DNA from: Pseudomonas sp. MYb118
GTDB taxonomy: Bacteria > Pseudomonadota > Gammaproteobacteria > Pseudomonadales > Pseudomonadaceae
Direction of reading: 5' to 3'
Assembly (NCBI RefSeq): GCF_040947875.1
Contig: NZ_JBFRXN010000002.1
Coordinates: forward strand, 3,038,001 to 3,102,000
Length of the DNA: 64,000 nt
Shown here: positions 38,408-48,437 of the stretch, in pieces
Layout: the number at the start of each line of letters is the position of its first letter
Position numbering within the stretch: the first letter of the stretch is position 1
The notes under the pieces: model-generated
Told to the model about the DNA's origin: nothing
The model's input: the letters and a program-made list of their open reading frames with translations, nothing else
The model's database searches: none
Position numbers and translations under genes: made by a program

Positions 38408-39132
38408 CGTACGGCCTCCCGTGTGCCGGCGGCGTAGCGACGTTCCAGCCAACGCAGAATGAAGTTCGAAACACTGGTGATCACCAGGTAAATCAGGGCG
38501 GCCAGGACCAGGAAGTAGAACAGTTGGTAGCTGCTCTTGCCGGCATCCTGCGCGGCCTTGACCAGGTCGGCCAGGCCGATGATCGACACCAGCGCGGTGG
38601 CCTTGAGCATCACCATCCAGTTATTGCCGATGCCCGGCAGGGCGTAGCGCATCATCTGCGGGAACACCACGATCCAGAAACGCTGGCCGCGTTTGAGCCC
38701 GTAGGCGATGGCCGCTTCGACCTGGCCCCGTGGGACGGCGAGGATCGCGCCACGAAAGGTCTCGGTGAAATACGCGCCATAGATGAAGCCCAGGGTCAGG
38801 ACCCCGGCGCTGAATGGGTTGATTTCGATGTATTCCCATTCCATGTAATCGGTGAAGGAGGTCAGCCAGGTTTGCAGGCTGTAGAAGATCAGCAGCATCA
38901 GGACCAGGTCCGGAACGCCACGAATCAGCGTGGTGTAGCACTGGGCAGGCAAGCGCAGCAGTTTGACTTTTGACAGCTTGGCACTGGCGCCGAGCAGGCC
39001 GAGCAACACGGCCACCAGCAGCGAGGCCGCTGACAATTTGATGGTCATCCAGGTGCCTTCCATCAGCAAAGGACCGAAGCCCTTGAGGCTGAAGGCAGAG
39101 AGCCCCAGACTTTGTAAGAGGTTTTCGAACAT
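38404..39132 (-). CDS. Amino-acid ABC permease (AotQ/HisQ-like)
   Basis: 242 residues with membrane segments and the EAA loop (RGQVEAAIAYGLKRGQRF). It pairs with the next permease by a 4-base overlap. A hairpin with a T run sits between it and the binding-protein gene, so it should be transcribed at a lower level than that gene. Confidence 0.92.
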   Translation of the reverse strand: MFENLLQSLGLSAFSLKGFGPLLMEGTWMTIKLSAASLLVAVLLGLLGASAKLSKVKLLRLPAQCYTTLIRGVPDLVLMLLIFYSLQTWLTSFTDYMEWEYIEINPFSAGVLTLGFIYGAYFTETFRGAILAVPRGQVEAAIAYGLKRGQRFWIVVFPQMMRYALPGIGNNWMVMLKATALVSIIGLADLVKAAQDAGKSSYQLFYFLVLAALIYLVITSVSNFILRWLERRYAAGTREAVR

Positions 39133-39153
39133 AAATCAGCAACCTGATCGGAA

Positions 39154-39182
39154 GAAAAAAGCGCCCATCGCGAGATGGGCGC
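39154..39182 (-). terminator. Intra-operon hairpin between binding protein and permease genes
   Basis: GCGCCCATC-GCGA-GATGGGCGC followed on the minus strand by six U. A partial terminator or mRNA-stabilising stem would give more binding protein than permease, which is common in such operons. Confidence 0.8.
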
Positions 39183-39189
39183 CCAGGCA

Positions 39190-39972
39190 TTATTTGCCGC
39201 TGTACAGGTTCAGATCGCCAAAGTGTTTCTTCTGAATGGTGGCGTAGGTGCCATCATCGTGTAACGCTTTGATACCTTTATCCAAAAGCGCCTTCAGCTC
39301 GGTGTTACCTTTCTTAATGCCGACAGCGGTTTTGGAAGGCAGCAGTTCGCTGTCCACCGGCTCGCTGACTGCGTAGTCAGCACCTTGCGGGGACTTCAGG
39401 AAGCCCAGTTCGGCTTGCAGCATGTCCTGGATCCCGGCGTCGAGGCGGCCGGAAGTCAGGTCGGCGTACACCTGGTCCTGGTTCTGATAGGCCTGGGTTT
39501 TCACGCCAGCCTTGTCCAGCACGGCTTTGGCATAGGCTTCCTGGATGGTGCCTTGCTCGTAGCCGACGGTTTTACCCTTGAGCGAAGCGACGTCCGCGGT
39601 GATGTTTGCACCCTTTTTGAACACCAGGGCGGTCGGGCCGGAGAACAGTTCGCTGGAGAAGTCGATGACTTTTTCGCGGGCCGGGGTGACGGTCATCGAC
39701 GAGATCACGCCGTCGAATTTGTTGGCCTTGAGGCCGGGAATCATGCCGTCGAAATCGCTTTCGACCCACTTGCACTTGACCTTCAGCTCGGCGCAGATCG
39801 CGTTCCCCAGGTCGATATCGAAGCCCACCAGGTTGCCGTCGGCCGCTTTCGACTCGAATGGCGCGTAGGAAGGGTCAACACCGAAACGCAATTCCTTGTA
39901 TTCCTTGGCCAGCGCGGAGCCAGCAGTAACGCACAACGCCAGTGCAGACAGGGTCAGCAATGCTTTTTTCAT
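39190..39972 (-). CDS. Periplasmic basic-amino-acid-binding protein (AotJ/HisJ-like)
   Basis: 260 residues with a Sec signal (MKKALLTLSALALCVTAGSALA). Typical family-3 solute-binding features: LRFGVDPSYAPFESKAADGNLVGFDIDLGNAICAELKVKC and FDGMIPGLKANKFDGVISSMTVTPAREKVIDFS. The family binds Arg, Orn, Lys or His. First gene of the five-gene operon; no argR-like gene follows the operon, unlike the P. aeruginosa aot locus. Confidence 0.93.
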   Translation of the reverse strand: MKKALLTLSALALCVTAGSALAKEYKELRFGVDPSYAPFESKAADGNLVGFDIDLGNAICAELKVKCKWVESDFDGMIPGLKANKFDGVISSMTVTPAREKVIDFSSELFSGPTALVFKKGANITADVASLKGKTVGYEQGTIQEAYAKAVLDKAGVKTQAYQNQDQVYADLTSGRLDAGIQDMLQAELGFLKSPQGADYAVSEPVDSELLPSKTAVGIKKGNTELKALLDKGIKALHDDGTYATIQKKHFGDLNLYSGK

Positions 39973-40326
39973 TATTCAATCCCTAAGAACCAATATGAGC
40001 GCTTGTGGCGCAGAATTATTGTTACTGGTAAGCGTAAGACGTAATGAAAGTAGCAATTTCCGAACCAGAGTGCCGAACAAGCGTTTAAACGGGTTTCAAG
40101 AAATTACCGGAAGCGATTAGTGCACGAAAATGGGCATCGTGAATAGGGTGCACTGTTTTGGGATTTCGGGAACGCTGGACCTGTGCAATTCACTCACTGT
40201 GGGAGCGAGCCTGCTCGCGATGATCGTCAACGATGACGCGGTCTGTCTGACGACCCATCGCGAGCAGGCTCGCTCCCACAGGTTGTGTAATCCCACAGGT
40301 TTTTGAATGCATTAGTGCAGGGCCAT
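39973..40326. other. Spacer upstream of the ABC operon, containing a REPIN
   Basis: About 350 bases. The first 200 are AT-rich and presumably hold the operon promoter; the rest is a REPIN (40199-40279) abutting the ligase gene end. No clear operator was seen. Confidence 0.5.
40199..40279. repeat. REPIN at the ABC/ligase junction
   Basis: Two facing GTGGGAGCGAGCC REP units, spacer GATCGTCAACGATGACG..., 48 bases from the ligase stop. Confidence 0.92.
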
Positions 40327-42015
40327 TCAGGCCAACAAATCCTGCAACGTCCCCAGGTTATCGGCCTCGTCGACGGTCTTGTCCTGCCGCCAGCGCAGCA
40401 TGCGCGGGAAGCGTACGGCGATGCCGCTCTTGTGGCGCTTGGACAGGGCGATGCCTTCGAAACCCAGTTCGAACACCAGGCTGGGTTTCACGCTGCTGAC
40501 CGGGCCGAACTTCTCGACGGTGGTCTTGCGCACGATGCTGTCGACCTGGCGCATTTCCGCGTCGGTCAGGCCCGAATAGGCCTTGGCAAAAGGCACCAGG
40601 TTACGTTCGCTGGCGCCGGGCGGAGCGTCCCACACGGCGAAGGTGTAGTCGCTGTAGAGGCTGGCCCGGCGTCCATGCCCGCGCTGGGCATAGATCAGCA
40701 CCGCGTCGACGCTGAACGGGTCGACTTTCCATTTCCACCAGGTGCCCATGTCTTTGGTGCGGCCCACGCCATACAAGGCATCGCGAGCCTTGAGCATCAT
40801 GCCCTCGACGCCAAGGCTGCGGGACGCTTCGCGCTGGCGGGCGAGGTCGAACCAGTCTTCGCCTGTGAGTACGGGGGAGGGCAGCAGCACCGGGTTGTTG
40901 CAGCGGGCGATGACTTGCTCCAGTTGCGCGCGGCGTTTGGCTTGCGGCTGGTTGCGCCAGTCTTCGCCCTGCCACTCCAGCAAGTCGTAGGCGAGGATCA
41001 CCACCGGCACATCCTCGAGGATTTTCTTGCCCAGGGTCTTGCGACCGATGCGCTGTTGCAGCAGGGCGAACGGCTGCACGGCAGGTGCTGTCGACGCCCT
41101 TGGATCGAATGCGTCTTCGGTGCTCGGCTGCGCCGTCTTCCAGGCGACGATCTCGCCGTCGATCACCGTCCCGTCGGGCAGGCCGTGAATCAGGCTGTCG
41201 AACTCGGGAAAACGCTCGGTCACCAGCTCTTCACCGCGCGACCACACCCACAGCCTGCCTTCGCGCTTGACCACCTGGGCGCGGATGCCATCCCACTTCC
41301 ATTCCACCTGCCACTGGCTGGCCGGTCCCAGCAGGCTTTCGAACTGTTCCACCGGTTGCGACAGCGCATGGGCGAGAAAAAACGGATAAGGCTGGCCGCC
41401 GCGCTGGGCATGTTCATCGCTGGATTCGGCGGCGATCAGCTTCAGGTAACTGGCCGCGCTCGGACGGTTGGACAGGTCGGTGTAGCCCACCAGCCGCTGG
41501 GCCACGCGTTTGCTGTCCAGTTCAGCCATCGCCGCCAGTGCACGGGTCACCAGCAACTTGGACACGCCGACGCGGAAACTGCCGGTGATGAGTTTGATGC
41601 ACAGCATCAGGCTCGGGCGATCCAGTTGCGACCACAGCGCGGGCAGGCGGTCGGCGAGTATCTCCGGGGTTTCGCCGCGAAGTGGCAGCAGCTTGTCTTC
41701 GATCCATACCGCCAGTCCGTCGGTGGAGCTGTGGGACGTTTCGGGCAGGACCAGCGAGATGGTTTCCGCCAGATCGCCGACTGCCTGGTAACTCTCTTCG
41801 AACAGCCACGGCGACAGACCGGAATACGCCACGGCCAGCTCACGCAGGATGCGCACCGGCACCAGTTGCCGAGGCCTCCCGCCGGACAGAAAGTACACCG
41901 CCCAAGCCGCATCCTCCGGCGCGGCCTGGGCGAAGTAGCGTTGCATCGCTGCCAGCTTCGCGTTGCTCGAGGTGGTGGCATCAAGGTCTGCATACAACTC
42001 GGCAAAGGCCTTCAT
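40327..42015 (-). CDS. ATP-dependent DNA ligase (ligase-associated repair cluster)
   Basis: 562 residues. The nucleotidyltransferase motif I is WKWDGIRAQV (KxDG with the adenylated Lys), an N-terminal domain precedes it, and the OB domain follows (KWKVDPFSVDAVLIY). It seals DNA nicks with ATP. Bacterial ligases of this type occur in a set with the MBL exonuclease, Lhr helicase and PdeM. The exonuclease gene overlaps its start by four bases; the other two partners lie beyond the ABC operon. Confidence 0.93.
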   Translation of the reverse strand: MKAFAELYADLDATTSSNAKLAAMQRYFAQAAPEDAAWAVYFLSGGRPRQLVPVRILRELAVAYSGLSPWLFEESYQAVGDLAETISLVLPETSHSSTDGLAVWIEDKLLPLRGETPEILADRLPALWSQLDRPSLMLCIKLITGSFRVGVSKLLVTRALAAMAELDSKRVAQRLVGYTDLSNRPSAASYLKLIAAESSDEHAQRGGQPYPFFLAHALSQPVEQFESLLGPASQWQVEWKWDGIRAQVVKREGRLWVWSRGEELVTERFPEFDSLIHGLPDGTVIDGEIVAWKTAQPSTEDAFDPRASTAPAVQPFALLQQRIGRKTLGKKILEDVPVVILAYDLLEWQGEDWRNQPQAKRRAQLEQVIARCNNPVLLPSPVLTGEDWFDLARQREASRSLGVEGMMLKARDALYGVGRTKDMGTWWKWKVDPFSVDAVLIYAQRGHGRRASLYSDYTFAVWDAPPGASERNLVPFAKAYSGLTDAEMRQVDSIVRKTTVEKFGPVSSVKPSLVFELGFEGIALSKRHKSGIAVRFPRMLRWRQDKTVDEADNLGTLQDLLA

Positions 42016-43025
42016 GACGGTACCTCTGTCTGTTCTTCTTCATCGTCGCCGTATTCGGTGTTGAACCCCTGGGCGTCGAGACCCTGTTCGCGCAAATGAC
42101 GCACGAGCACACCAATCGAGCCATGGGTCACCATGACCCGCTCGGCGCCGGTCTGCTCGATGGCCCATAGCAGGCCGGGCCAGTCGGCGTGGTCGGATAA
42201 CACGAAACCGCGATCCACGCCGCGCCGGCGTCGCGTGCCGCGCAGGCGCATCCAGCCGCTGGCAAAAGCATCACTGTAGTCGCCGAAGCGGCGCATCCAG
42301 GTACTGCCACCCGCCGAAGGGGGCGCCAACACCAGGGCCTTGCGCATGCGCGGGTCGGACTTTTGCACCTCGCCGGCGTACAGAGTGGACGGGATATGGA
42401 TTCCGCCTTCGCGATAGACCCGGTTCAGTGGTTCGACGGCACCGTGCACCAGGATGGGACCGAGGCTGGCGTCGATGCCGTGCAGAATTCGCTGTGCCTT
42501 GCCGAACGAATAGCAGAACAGCACGCTGGCCTTGTCCTCGGCGGCATTGGCTTGCCACCACTGATTGATCTCGGCGAAGACCTCGGCCTGGGGCTGCCAG
42601 CGATAGATCGGCAGGCCGAAGGTCGATTCGGTGATGAAGGTGTGGCAGCGCACGGGTTCGAACGGGGCGCAGGTGCCATCGGGTTCGATCTTGTAATCCC
42701 CCGAGGCCACCCACACTTCGCCGCCGTATTCCAGGCGCACCTGGGCCGAACCGAGTACATGGCCGGCGGGATGAAAACTCAGGGTAACGCCGTGATGCTG
42801 CAAGCGTTCGCCATAGGCCAGGGTTTGCAGGTTGATGTCCTGGCCCAGGCGCGCACGCAGGATGCCCTCGCCGGGTGCCGCGGCCAGGTAGTGCTGATTG
42901 CCGCTGCGGGCGTGGTCGCCGTGGGCATGGGTGATGACCGAACGCTCGACCGGCCGCCACGGGTCGATGTAGAAATCCCCGGCCGGGCAGTACAAACCTT
43001 CAGGACGTGCGATGACAAGGTCCAT
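42012..43025 (-). CDS. Ligase-associated MBL-fold DNA exonuclease
   Basis: 337 residues. The metallo-beta-lactamase motif THAHGDHAR is near residue 33, and a beta-CASP-like region follows. The Exo protein of the Lhr-Exo-Lig-MPE set degrades DNA ends 5'-3'. It overlaps the ligase gene (ATGA), so the two are translated together. Start at ATG 43025. Confidence 0.92.
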   Translation of the reverse strand: MDLVIARPEGLYCPAGDFYIDPWRPVERSVITHAHGDHARSGNQHYLAAAPGEGILRARLGQDINLQTLAYGERLQHHGVTLSFHPAGHVLGSAQVRLEYGGEVWVASGDYKIEPDGTCAPFEPVRCHTFITESTFGLPIYRWQPQAEVFAEINQWWQANAAEDKASVLFCYSFGKAQRILHGIDASLGPILVHGAVEPLNRVYREGGIHIPSTLYAGEVQKSDPRMRKALVLAPPSAGGSTWMRRFGDYSDAFASGWMRLRGTRRRRGVDRGFVLSDHADWPGLLWAIEQTGAERVMVTHGSIGVLVRHLREQGLDAQGFNTEYGDDEEEQTEVPS

Positions 43026-43133
43026 GGCGTGATCACAATGGAAGACTTGTTAGCTAAGAGGTGGGCGCGGGGCGGGAAGTTCTATCAGGATTTTGGAGTT
43101 GGAGGAGATCCAACTGAAGGAAATGTCCCCAAC

Positions 43134-43222
43134 TGTGGGAGCGGGCTTGCTCGCGAAAGCAGTGTGTCAGTCGATGAAATTGCTGAATGACACACCGCCT
43201 TCGCGAGCAAGCCCGCTCCCAC
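43134..43222. repeat. REPIN between exonuclease and quiP
   Basis: Facing REP units of the GTGGGAGCGGGC subtype, spacer GTGTGTCAGTC ... AATGACACACC. Confidence 0.92.
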
Positions 43223-43246
43223 AGGGGGGAGCGGAGCTGTTGAGGC

Positions 43247-45697
43247 TTATTTCCCAGGCGTCAACGTCAACCGCTTGGTCCCGTATACCTTGTCGTAGTT
43301 CTGCGACTGCATCGGCAGGCTCATGTACTGCCCCTTGAGCCACGGATCCACGCTATCGAGGTAATGCGGGCTGGCCGGGTTGCCGGACTGGCCGGTGCCG
43401 TTCTGGCCCATCAGCGGTTCGGCCTGGCCGAAATCGACGATAAAGCGCATGGCCGGCGCCAGCGTGGTGTTGAAGTCCTCGCCCCAGGCGAACGCGGCCA
43501 TGTTCAGCGTGGTTTGATCGCCGCCGGCGGCCAGTGGTCCGCGCACGGTCCGGCCCTCGGTGTTTTTCCATTCGTAGCGGTGCAGCTTGCCCCACTGCCA
43601 GGCCCGGTGATCGCCACCCAGCAGGCTGTCACCGGCGGTGATTGCCGCCGCCAGGCTGCGGGCAAGAATCGCCGGCTTGTCTTCTTTCTGCGGGGTGCGT
43701 GCGTCATCCCAGAACGGGCTGTCTTCGCGGCCGAGCAGGTGATCGGCTTGCGCGGCGTAGGACAACTTGCCATTGGCGATAAAGGCTTTCCACGTCGGGC
43801 TGCTTTGCGGGCCCAGTTCGTCGAGGAAAATCTGCTTGGCGCTTTCCTGCAGGAACAAGGCGTAGATCGCCGCATCGGCGGAGGTCGGCGCGAGCTTGCC
43901 GTCGAACGCCATCAGCCGGCTCAGCGCTTCGCGGGCCTTGCCGCGATCGGCTTCAGGCAAGGCCTCGATGGCCTGTTTCAGTGGCTGGGCCATGCCCGGC
44001 GCGCTGAACATCTGTTTGAGTTTGGCCGCGAAGGTGGTGGTCTGGTCGTACTGCATGGCGATCACGCTGCGACCGTCATGCTTGCCGGCGCCGGCCAGTT
44101 CGGCCAGGCGCTCGCCACGCTCGGGAGCGGCCCACGAATTGGACAACTGCATGCCATAGCCGTGGGGGATCACGCGCTGGTTGGCGGTGCCGAGCCAGCC
44201 CTGGGCCGGGTCCTGATCGTAGGGGTGCAGCATCGGGTCGGCGTAACCGTCCCAATCGTAGCGACCGTCCCAGCCGGGCGAGGGCAGCAGGCCTTCGCCT
44301 TCGCGACGGTTCGGGTAACGACCGGTGACCTGCCAGCCAATGTTGCTGGCGTCGGCGAAAATCAGGTTGAGGGTGATCGCGCGGATCTCCCGGCTGGCGT
44401 CCGACGCACGCTCGACGTTCTGCGCCCGGGACAGGTCGAAAAACGCGTCCAGGGATTTGTCATCGGCAAAGCTCGGCGTCTGCAAGGCCAGGCCGAAGCC
44501 GTTGCCCAGCGCGGTGCCCTGGGCACTGTTGAGCAGCGGCCCGTGGCGGGTTTCGTACACCGCCTCGCGAATCGGCCGCTGGCCTTTGACGAAATAGGTT
44601 TCGTTGCGCACGATCACCGGCTGCCATTTGCCGCTGGCTTCATAGGTCAGGCCGTTGCCTTGGCGGCGGATCTTTTCCAGGAACAGGTCCTGGTTGTCGC
44701 CCATGACCGACGCGGTACTCCAGGCCACCTTGCCGTTGAAACCGCCCAAGACCATTGGCAGACCGGCGAGGGTGACGCCGGACGCCTGATACTTCGGCGC
44801 GCGGATCTGCACGTAGCTGAACATCGACGGCACGCCCAGCGGCCCGTGGCTGTCGCTGGCCAGCAGGCTCTTGCCGCTGCGGCTGCGTTGCGGCGCGATG
44901 GCCCAGTTGTTCGAAGACGCGGCGCTCAGCACATTCAGTTCGGACAGTTGCGCGGTAGCTTTGCCGACATCGGCGAGACCCGGGATCGTGCCGTTGAGCT
45001 TGATCCCCTGGAGTTTTTCCGCCTCGGCTTCCGGCAGTTTTTCATCGGCGGCGGACGGCGTCAGCCACGGCAATTTGTCGGTGGTGACGGTCTGGGCGAG
45101 GACCAGCGAGGCGATTTCCTCGGGCAGGTTCGCCGACTGGCTGAAGTTCAGCAGGCAGAACATCAGCGCCGAATCTTCAGGTTTCCAGTATTCGGGCTTG
45201 TAGCCGGTGGCGGCGAGATCGGCCGGCAACTTGTCGCGGTAGCGGAACAGGTAGGCGTTGACCCCGCGGGCGTAGACCTCAAAGAAGCGCTTGAGCCGAG
45301 GCGAGGACGTCTTGTACAGCTCGTCCGCGCTTTTCTTCAGGTTGACGGCGCGCATGTAGCGGTCGACATCAAGCATCTCGGCACCGGACATCTCGGCCAG
45401 ACGGCCCTGGGCCAGCAGGCGCAGGGTGACCATCTGGGTGATGCGATCGCTGGCGTGCACGTAACCCAGGGTGAACAGCGCGTCGTGGAAGCTGCTGCTT
45501 TCGATCAGCGGCATGCCCATGGCATTGCGTCGCACCGAAACGTTCTGCGCCAACCCCTTGATTGGCTGCACGCCGACGGTCGGTACCAGGCTGTCCTGGG
45601 CATTGAAGGTCTGACAGCCGCTCAGGCCCAGAACACCGGCCACTGCTGCGGCAACGCCGAACCGGGGAAGAAATTGTGTGAGGGCTGGCGAGGCCAT
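43247..45697 (-). CDS. quiP: Acyl-homoserine lactone acylase QuiP
   Basis: 816 residues of the Ntn-hydrolase penicillin-acylase family. The N-terminal part is a lipoprotein-like signal (GVLGLSGCQ), then the alpha chain, and the beta chain should start at the nucleophile Ser in [11 protein letters not shown]. Sequence along the length ([43 protein letters not shown]) matches P. aeruginosa QuiP, which cleaves long-chain acyl-homoserine lactones. It would quench quorum signals in the periplasm. Monocistronic. Confidence 0.93.
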   Translation of the reverse strand: MASPALTQFLPRFGVAAAVAGVLGLSGCQTFNAQDSLVPTVGVQPIKGLAQNVSVRRNAMGMPLIESSSFHDALFTLGYVHASDRITQMVTLRLLAQGRLAEMSGAEMLDVDRYMRAVNLKKSADELYKTSSPRLKRFFEVYARGVNAYLFRYRDKLPADLAATGYKPEYWKPEDSALMFCLLNFSQSANLPEEIASLVLAQTVTTDKLPWLTPSAADEKLPEAEAEKLQGIKLNGTIPGLADVGKATAQLSELNVLSAASSNNWAIAPQRSRSGKSLLASDSHGPLGVPSMFSYVQIRAPKYQASGVTLAGLPMVLGGFNGKVAWSTASVMGDNQDLFLEKIRRQGNGLTYEASGKWQPVIVRNETYFVKGQRPIREAVYETRHGPLLNSAQGTALGNGFGLALQTPSFADDKSLDAFFDLSRAQNVERASDASREIRAITLNLIFADASNIGWQVTGRYPNRREGEGLLPSPGWDGRYDWDGYADPMLHPYDQDPAQGWLGTANQRVIPHGYGMQLSNSWAAPERGERLAELAGAGKHDGRSVIAMQYDQTTTFAAKLKQMFSAPGMAQPLKQAIEALPEADRGKAREALSRLMAFDGKLAPTSADAAIYALFLQESAKQIFLDELGPQSSPTWKAFIANGKLSYAAQADHLLGREDSPFWDDARTPQKEDKPAILARSLAAAITAGDSLLGGDHRAWQWGKLHRYEWKNTEGRTVRGPLAAGGDQTTLNMAAFAWGEDFNTTLAPAMRFIVDFGQAEPLMGQNGTGQSGNPASPHYLDSVDPWLKGQYMSLPMQSQNYDKVYGTKRLTLTPGK

Positions 45698-45869
45698 GGC
45701 GAGGCTCCTGCGGGGGTGGCGTCAGTAAAGGCGCTACGTTAGTGAGCACGCGGTGCCCGCGCAAGCGGGGCAGCGGGTTATTTATGGATTTGTCGGACGA
45801 ATGCTTGCCTGTGGCAGGGGTTGATGCTCAAGTGCGGGAAATTCACTGGTCTTGCGCGGGAAAAATGGC

Positions 45870-46427
45870 ATGCAGCTCAAGAGCAACGCGGCACTGATCA
45901 TCATTGATCAGCAGAAAGGCATCCTGGAGCCGAGGCTGGGGCGGCGTAACAATCCACAGGCGGAAGAACGCATGCTCGAACTGCTCGGCGCCTGGCGGCG
46001 CAGCGGGCGGCCGTTGTTTCATGTGCAGCACCTGTCGCGCTCGCCCGACTCGGTGTTCTGGCCGCAGCAGTCCGGGGTGGAGTTTCAGCCGCGCTTTGCG
46101 CCACGGGCCGGTGAGCAACTGATCCAGAAGCAGGTGCCGGATGCGTTTTGTGCCACCGGGCTGGAGGCTCGTTTACGCGAGGCGGGGATCGAGCAATTGG
46201 TCATCGTCGGCGTGGCGACGAACAACTCGGTGGAATCCACGGCGCGAACGGCCGGGAACCTGGGGTTCGACGCGTGGGTGGCCGAGGATGCGTGCTTTAC
46301 CTTCGACAAGGCGGATTACTTCGGCCAGATGCGCAGTGCCGAGGAAGTGCATGCGATGTCGTTGGGGAATTTGCAGGGGGAGTATGCGACGGTGGTGGGG
46401 GCGGCGCAGATTTTGGCAGGAGTCTGA
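45870..46427 (+). CDS. Isochorismatase-like cysteine-hydrolase family protein, Cys replaced
   Basis: 185 residues. The N-terminal Asp motif (LIIIDQQKGIL) and the central region (VIVGVATNNSVESTARTA) show the isochorismatase fold. The usual nucleophilic Cys position in this motif is a Ser here, so it may act like isochorismatase proper (no Cys) or be inactive. The substrate is unknown. Start at ATG 45870. Confidence 0.82.
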   Translation: MQLKSNAALIIIDQQKGILEPRLGRRNNPQAEERMLELLGAWRRSGRPLFHVQHLSRSPDSVFWPQQSGVEFQPRFAPRAGEQLIQKQVPDAFCATGLEARLREAGIEQLVIVGVATNNSVESTARTAGNLGFDAWVAEDACFTFDKADYFGQMRSAEEVHAMSLGNLQGEYATVVGAAQILAGV

Positions 46428-46451
46428 ATGGGGTGGTGGCTGTCAGGGCCC

Positions 46452-46546
46452 CATCGCGAGCAGGCTCGCTCCCACAGGGTACGGTGTTGATACAGACTTT
46501 ATGTACACCACCAATCACTGTGGGAGCGGACTTGCCCGCGATAGCG
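46452..46546. repeat. REP pair, outward orientation
   Basis: Two REP units of different subtype (GAGCAGGCTCGC and GCGGACTTGCCCGC), spaced about 45 bases, between convergent genes. Confidence 0.85.
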
Positions 46547-46580
46547 GTCTAACCGGCGAAGCAATTCTCAGCCCGAAGGA

Positions 46581-46784
46581 TCAAGCCCCGTGGCACTTCT
46601 TGAATTTCTTGCCATTGCCGCACGGGCAAGGGTCGTTGCGGCCGACATCTTTCAGGGCGTTGCGCACCGGCTCCTGGGGGCCGTGGTTGCAATGCGGGCC
46701 GTGGACGTGGCCATGGTCGTGATCATGGTGATGGTCATGATCGTGGTTGCAATCAGGGCCGTGGACGTGGGGTTGCTGGGTCAT
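46581..46784 (-). CDS. SEC-C motif protein with a His-rich N-terminus
   Basis: 67 residues. The C-terminal half is a SEC-C zinc motif ([17 protein letters not shown]), found at the end of SecA and YchJ. The N-terminal half is very rich in His and Asp ([24 protein letters not shown]), a likely metal-binding tail. It overlaps the preceding lipoprotein gene by four bases (ATGA). The function is unknown; a metal-storage or metal-delivery role is only a guess. Confidence 0.85.
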   Translation of the reverse strand: MTQQPHVHGPDCNHDHDHHHDHDHGHVHGPHCNHGPQEPVRNALKDVGRNDPCPCGNGKKFKKCHGA

Positions 46785-47275
46785 CGGGTGTGCTCCGGAA
46801 TTAAATCGGCGGGGATTATCACGCCATTGCGCGCCAGGTGCACGTAGTGTGCGATGAATAAACCGGTTTCCAGCTCACCTTCCAGCCGATAGGGAATGGG
46901 TTGGTCGGATTTCTCCAGCAGTTTCACCAGCTCGCGCACCTTGGGCCACAGGTTGGTGCGGATCGGTACCTTGAAAAAACCGCTGCGCTTGGGCTCTACG
47001 GTAAACCAGTGTTCATGCTCACCTTCGGCCAGCAGGATGTTGCCCAGGTGAATCCGGTATTCGAGGCCTCGTACGGTCAGGTCGCTGTCGGCGGGGTTGT
47101 CCACCCGGAAGTACAGCTCGAAGCGTTGCTGCATCAACTTGGCCTGGACCACTTCGACCTTGACCAGGTGCACGGCTGGGTCCGGCGTGTCGTCGCTGAA
47201 CCACGACGCACAGCCGCCGAGCCCCAGTATCAGGGGCAGAGCGAAGAGGAACTGGGCGAACCGACGACTGATCAT
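46781..47275 (-). CDS. LEA14-like (WHy domain) lipoprotein
   Basis: 164 residues with a lipobox (LILGLGGC). The body is a WHy/LEA-type 2 immunoglobulin-like domain ([32 protein letters not shown]). Such domains protect proteins under desiccation or stress. It overlaps the SEC-C gene, so the two are expressed together. Confidence 0.88.
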   Translation of the reverse strand: MISRRFAQFLFALPLILGLGGCASWFSDDTPDPAVHLVKVEVVQAKLMQQRFELYFRVDNPADSDLTVRGLEYRIHLGNILLAEGEHEHWFTVEPKRSGFFKVPIRTNLWPKVRELVKLLEKSDQPIPYRLEGELETGLFIAHYVHLARNGVIIPADLIPEHTR

Positions 47276-47322
47276 GGTGGCATTTCTCCCTTGACCCCCA
47301 GTCTAGCCCGTCGCGGATCATC

Positions 47323-47799
47323 TCAACTGGCGAAATACCCCGCGCAGCATTTCTTGAACTTCTGCCCGCTGGCGCACGGGCAGGCATCGTTGCGACCGGC
47401 CTTGAGTGCCACGGTGGGGTCGATGAAATACCAGCGACCGGCGTTTTGCACGAACGAGGAACGCTCGCGGTGGCTGTGCTCGCCGCTGCCGTCATGCCAG
47501 CGCGCGGTGAAGGTCACGAAGGCGTGTTCCGGTTGGCCGCCAAAGACCTCGGAGCTTTCCACTTCAAGGCCCAGCCAGGTGCTTTGCGCGCTCCAGTCGC
47601 TGATGGATTGCCGGTCCAGCCCGGCCTGTTGCGCGGGCAGGGTGGTCGCCACCAGGTAATCGACCAGGCCCAGGACATAGGCGCTGTAGCGCGAACGCAT
47701 CAGGGCTTCGGCGCACGGGGCCGGGTGGCCGGCGTGGAAGTGGCCGCAGCAGGCGTCGAGCAGGGTGCCGCTACCGCAGGGGCAGATGGATGTACTCAT
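47323..47799 (-). CDS. YchJ family protein (SEC-C)
   Basis: 158 residues with SEC-C motifs at both ends: [15 protein letters not shown] at the N-terminus and [18 protein letters not shown] at the C-terminus. Between them lies the NTF2-like YchJ core ([21 protein letters not shown]). The ATG at 47799 is the family start (the open frame runs further upstream). The function is unknown. It lies 4 bases after the DUF6231 gene. Confidence 0.92.
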   Translation of the reverse strand: MSTSICPCGSGTLLDACCGHFHAGHPAPCAEALMRSRYSAYVLGLVDYLVATTLPAQQAGLDRQSISDWSAQSTWLGLEVESSEVFGGQPEHAFVTFTARWHDGSGEHSHRERSSFVQNAGRWYFIDPTVALKAGRNDACPCASGQKFKKCCAGYFAS

Positions 47800-47803
47800 T
47801 GCG

Positions 47804-48301
47804 TTACCACCAGTATTTCCCGAAGTTTTCCGGATTGGCCCAGAAGCGTGAGTTGAGCCAGTCGGGGACTTGTTTGTAGTCAAGCAGATCGTAGGTGAAC
47901 AGGGTCAGCACCTGTTCGTCACGCTGGAAACGTTCGCTGGCTTGCAGGGCCAGGGAGAAAAAATCGGTTTCCTGCCAGCCGCTGGCCGGCACGTCCGCCA
48001 GCACCGCGAGGCGGCTGGCGTTGAGGTTGCGAATGCCACCCAGCAGGTTCAGACCTTCGCGCTTGGGCAAATGTTCGAGGCAATCGACCACCAGCGCGAG
48101 GTCGAAACGACGCGCCGCCAGCTCGGCGGGCAACGGGCCGGGCGCGGCGTGGGCGACGCAGGTGTCCGGGTGTGCCGATTTGAACGCCTCGAGTGCGGGG
48201 AACTCGCTGGCACCGATCAGCAACAGGCGCGGCGGCGCGTAACGATCGAGCAAAGCGGCCAGCGCCTGCTGCGGCGTGCGCGAAGAAATAGCTGCAGTCA
48301 T
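47804..48301 (-). CDS. DUF6231 family protein
   Basis: 165 residues. The pattern [39 protein letters not shown] resembles a methyltransferase-like Rossmann fold, but an intact SAM-binding GxGxG is absent. It sits 4 bases upstream of ychJ and is likely co-transcribed. The ATG at 48301 is preferred over a TTG one codon upstream. Confidence 0.75.
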   Translation of the reverse strand: MTAAISSRTPQQALAALLDRYAPPRLLLIGASEFPALEAFKSAHPDTCVAHAAPGPLPAELAARRFDLALVVDCLEHLPKREGLNLLGGIRNLNASRLAVLADVPASGWQETDFFSLALQASERFQRDEQVLTLFTYDLLDYKQVPDWLNSRFWANPENFGKYWW

Positions 48302-48437
48302 CAAAGATCCTCAATCAGAACGCCAAGACTAGCGCGCCCGCAGGCCCAGATATAGAGCGGCCAGACGCCACAGGTGAGGATCTGCCGTGAATACTGGACG
48401 AAACTGCAATGGCCTATTGCTGGCGGAGATTAAAACT

